Shown piece after piece: positions 50,786 through 50,798 of a DNA stretch of 50,798 nucleotides; within the stretch, counting starts at the first letter, position 1, and the number at the start of each line of letters is the position of its first letter. The stretch covers positions 1 through 50,798 of the forward strand of contig DBYQ01000003.1 in NCBI GenBank assembly GCA_002310015.1. Reading direction: 5' to 3'. The position numbers were made by a program, and so were the translations under genes. This DNA comes from Bacteroidales bacterium UBA1182 (lineage in GTDB: Bacteria; Bacteroidota; Bacteroidia; Bacteroidales; Bacteroidaceae). Below the pieces are notes generated by a model. That model was not told the origin of the DNA, did no database searches, and worked only from the letters and a program-made list of their open reading frames with translations.

Positions 50786-50798
50786 CACGCCAAAAATT

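Overview
The window looks like a chromosomal segment of a Bacteroidales bacterium, most likely close to Prevotellaceae or a relative (inference; no database search was possible). The supporting evidence is promoters of the Bacteroidetes type (TTTG about 19 nt upstream of TAnnTTTG) before many operons, an N-succinylornithine carbamoyltransferase, SprA and PorT of the type IX secretion system, Bacteroidetes-style long RseP and LptF/G-like proteins, DUF4290 and DUF3467 genes, and weak Shine-Dalgarno use. Nearly all of the DNA is coding and housekeeping. I see no transposase, integrase, phage gene, CRISPR array, defence island or polysaccharide utilisation locus.

Layout. 111-2149 (minus): yicC-gmk-nadD. 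2248-2802: stand-alone rubrerythrin with its own terminator. 2926-10963 (plus): a tight eight-gene run tsaB, DUF4290, murA, rimM, M23 peptidase, dxr, rseP, Na+ symporter. 10931-11797 (minus): a lipoprotein. 11852-15634 (plus): CCA-adding enzyme and a GH3 lipoprotein. 15639-23491 (minus): ruvA-sprA. 23604-24512: ddh. 24572-25696 (minus): MORN-repeat protein. 25760-28970 (plus): DUF2007, proB, proA, argF'. 28973-33503 (minus): NigD-like lipoprotein, acyltransferase, ddl, rluD, PASTA protein. 33665-33826 (minus): rpmH. 33998-36350 (plus): efp, radC, DUF59 protein, lpxH. 36464-38682 (minus): pta-ackA. 38973-39046 (minus): tRNA-Met. 39237-42868: START-like protein, LptF/G-family permease, aspartate aminotransferase. 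42958-43128 (minus): ferredoxin. 43242-46630: porT, rplS, Wzi-like protein and a lipoprotein. 46631-47284 (minus): LolD-like ATPase. 47435-48445: asd. 48586-50031 (minus): XylE-type sugar porter. 50314-50631: DUF3467 protein, followed by a terminator and a promoter facing off the right end.

How the genes fit together. Several serve the envelope: murA, ddl, asd and ddh (meso-diaminopimelate by the dehydrogenase route), an M23 peptidase, lpxH, an LptF/G permease, LolD, and sprA/porT for type IX secretion. pta-ackA gives acetate and ATP. proB-proA and argF' supply proline and arginine. The CCA enzyme is needed because the tRNA gene does not encode its CCA end.

The least ordinary DNA is non-coding. 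An imperfect inverted copy of the 3' half of tRNA-Met lies beside the real gene, next to a cluster of small hairpins. Three dispersed elements built from GAAAATT units sit at gene ends, and one supplies the stop codon of ackA. Two divergent promoter pairs have back-to-back -7 boxes. Nested inverted repeats surround the promoter of the Wzi-like gene. Among the proteins, MurA has Asp in place of the usual catalytic Cys, and the N-succinylornithine carbamoyltransferase has Ser at its specificity position.
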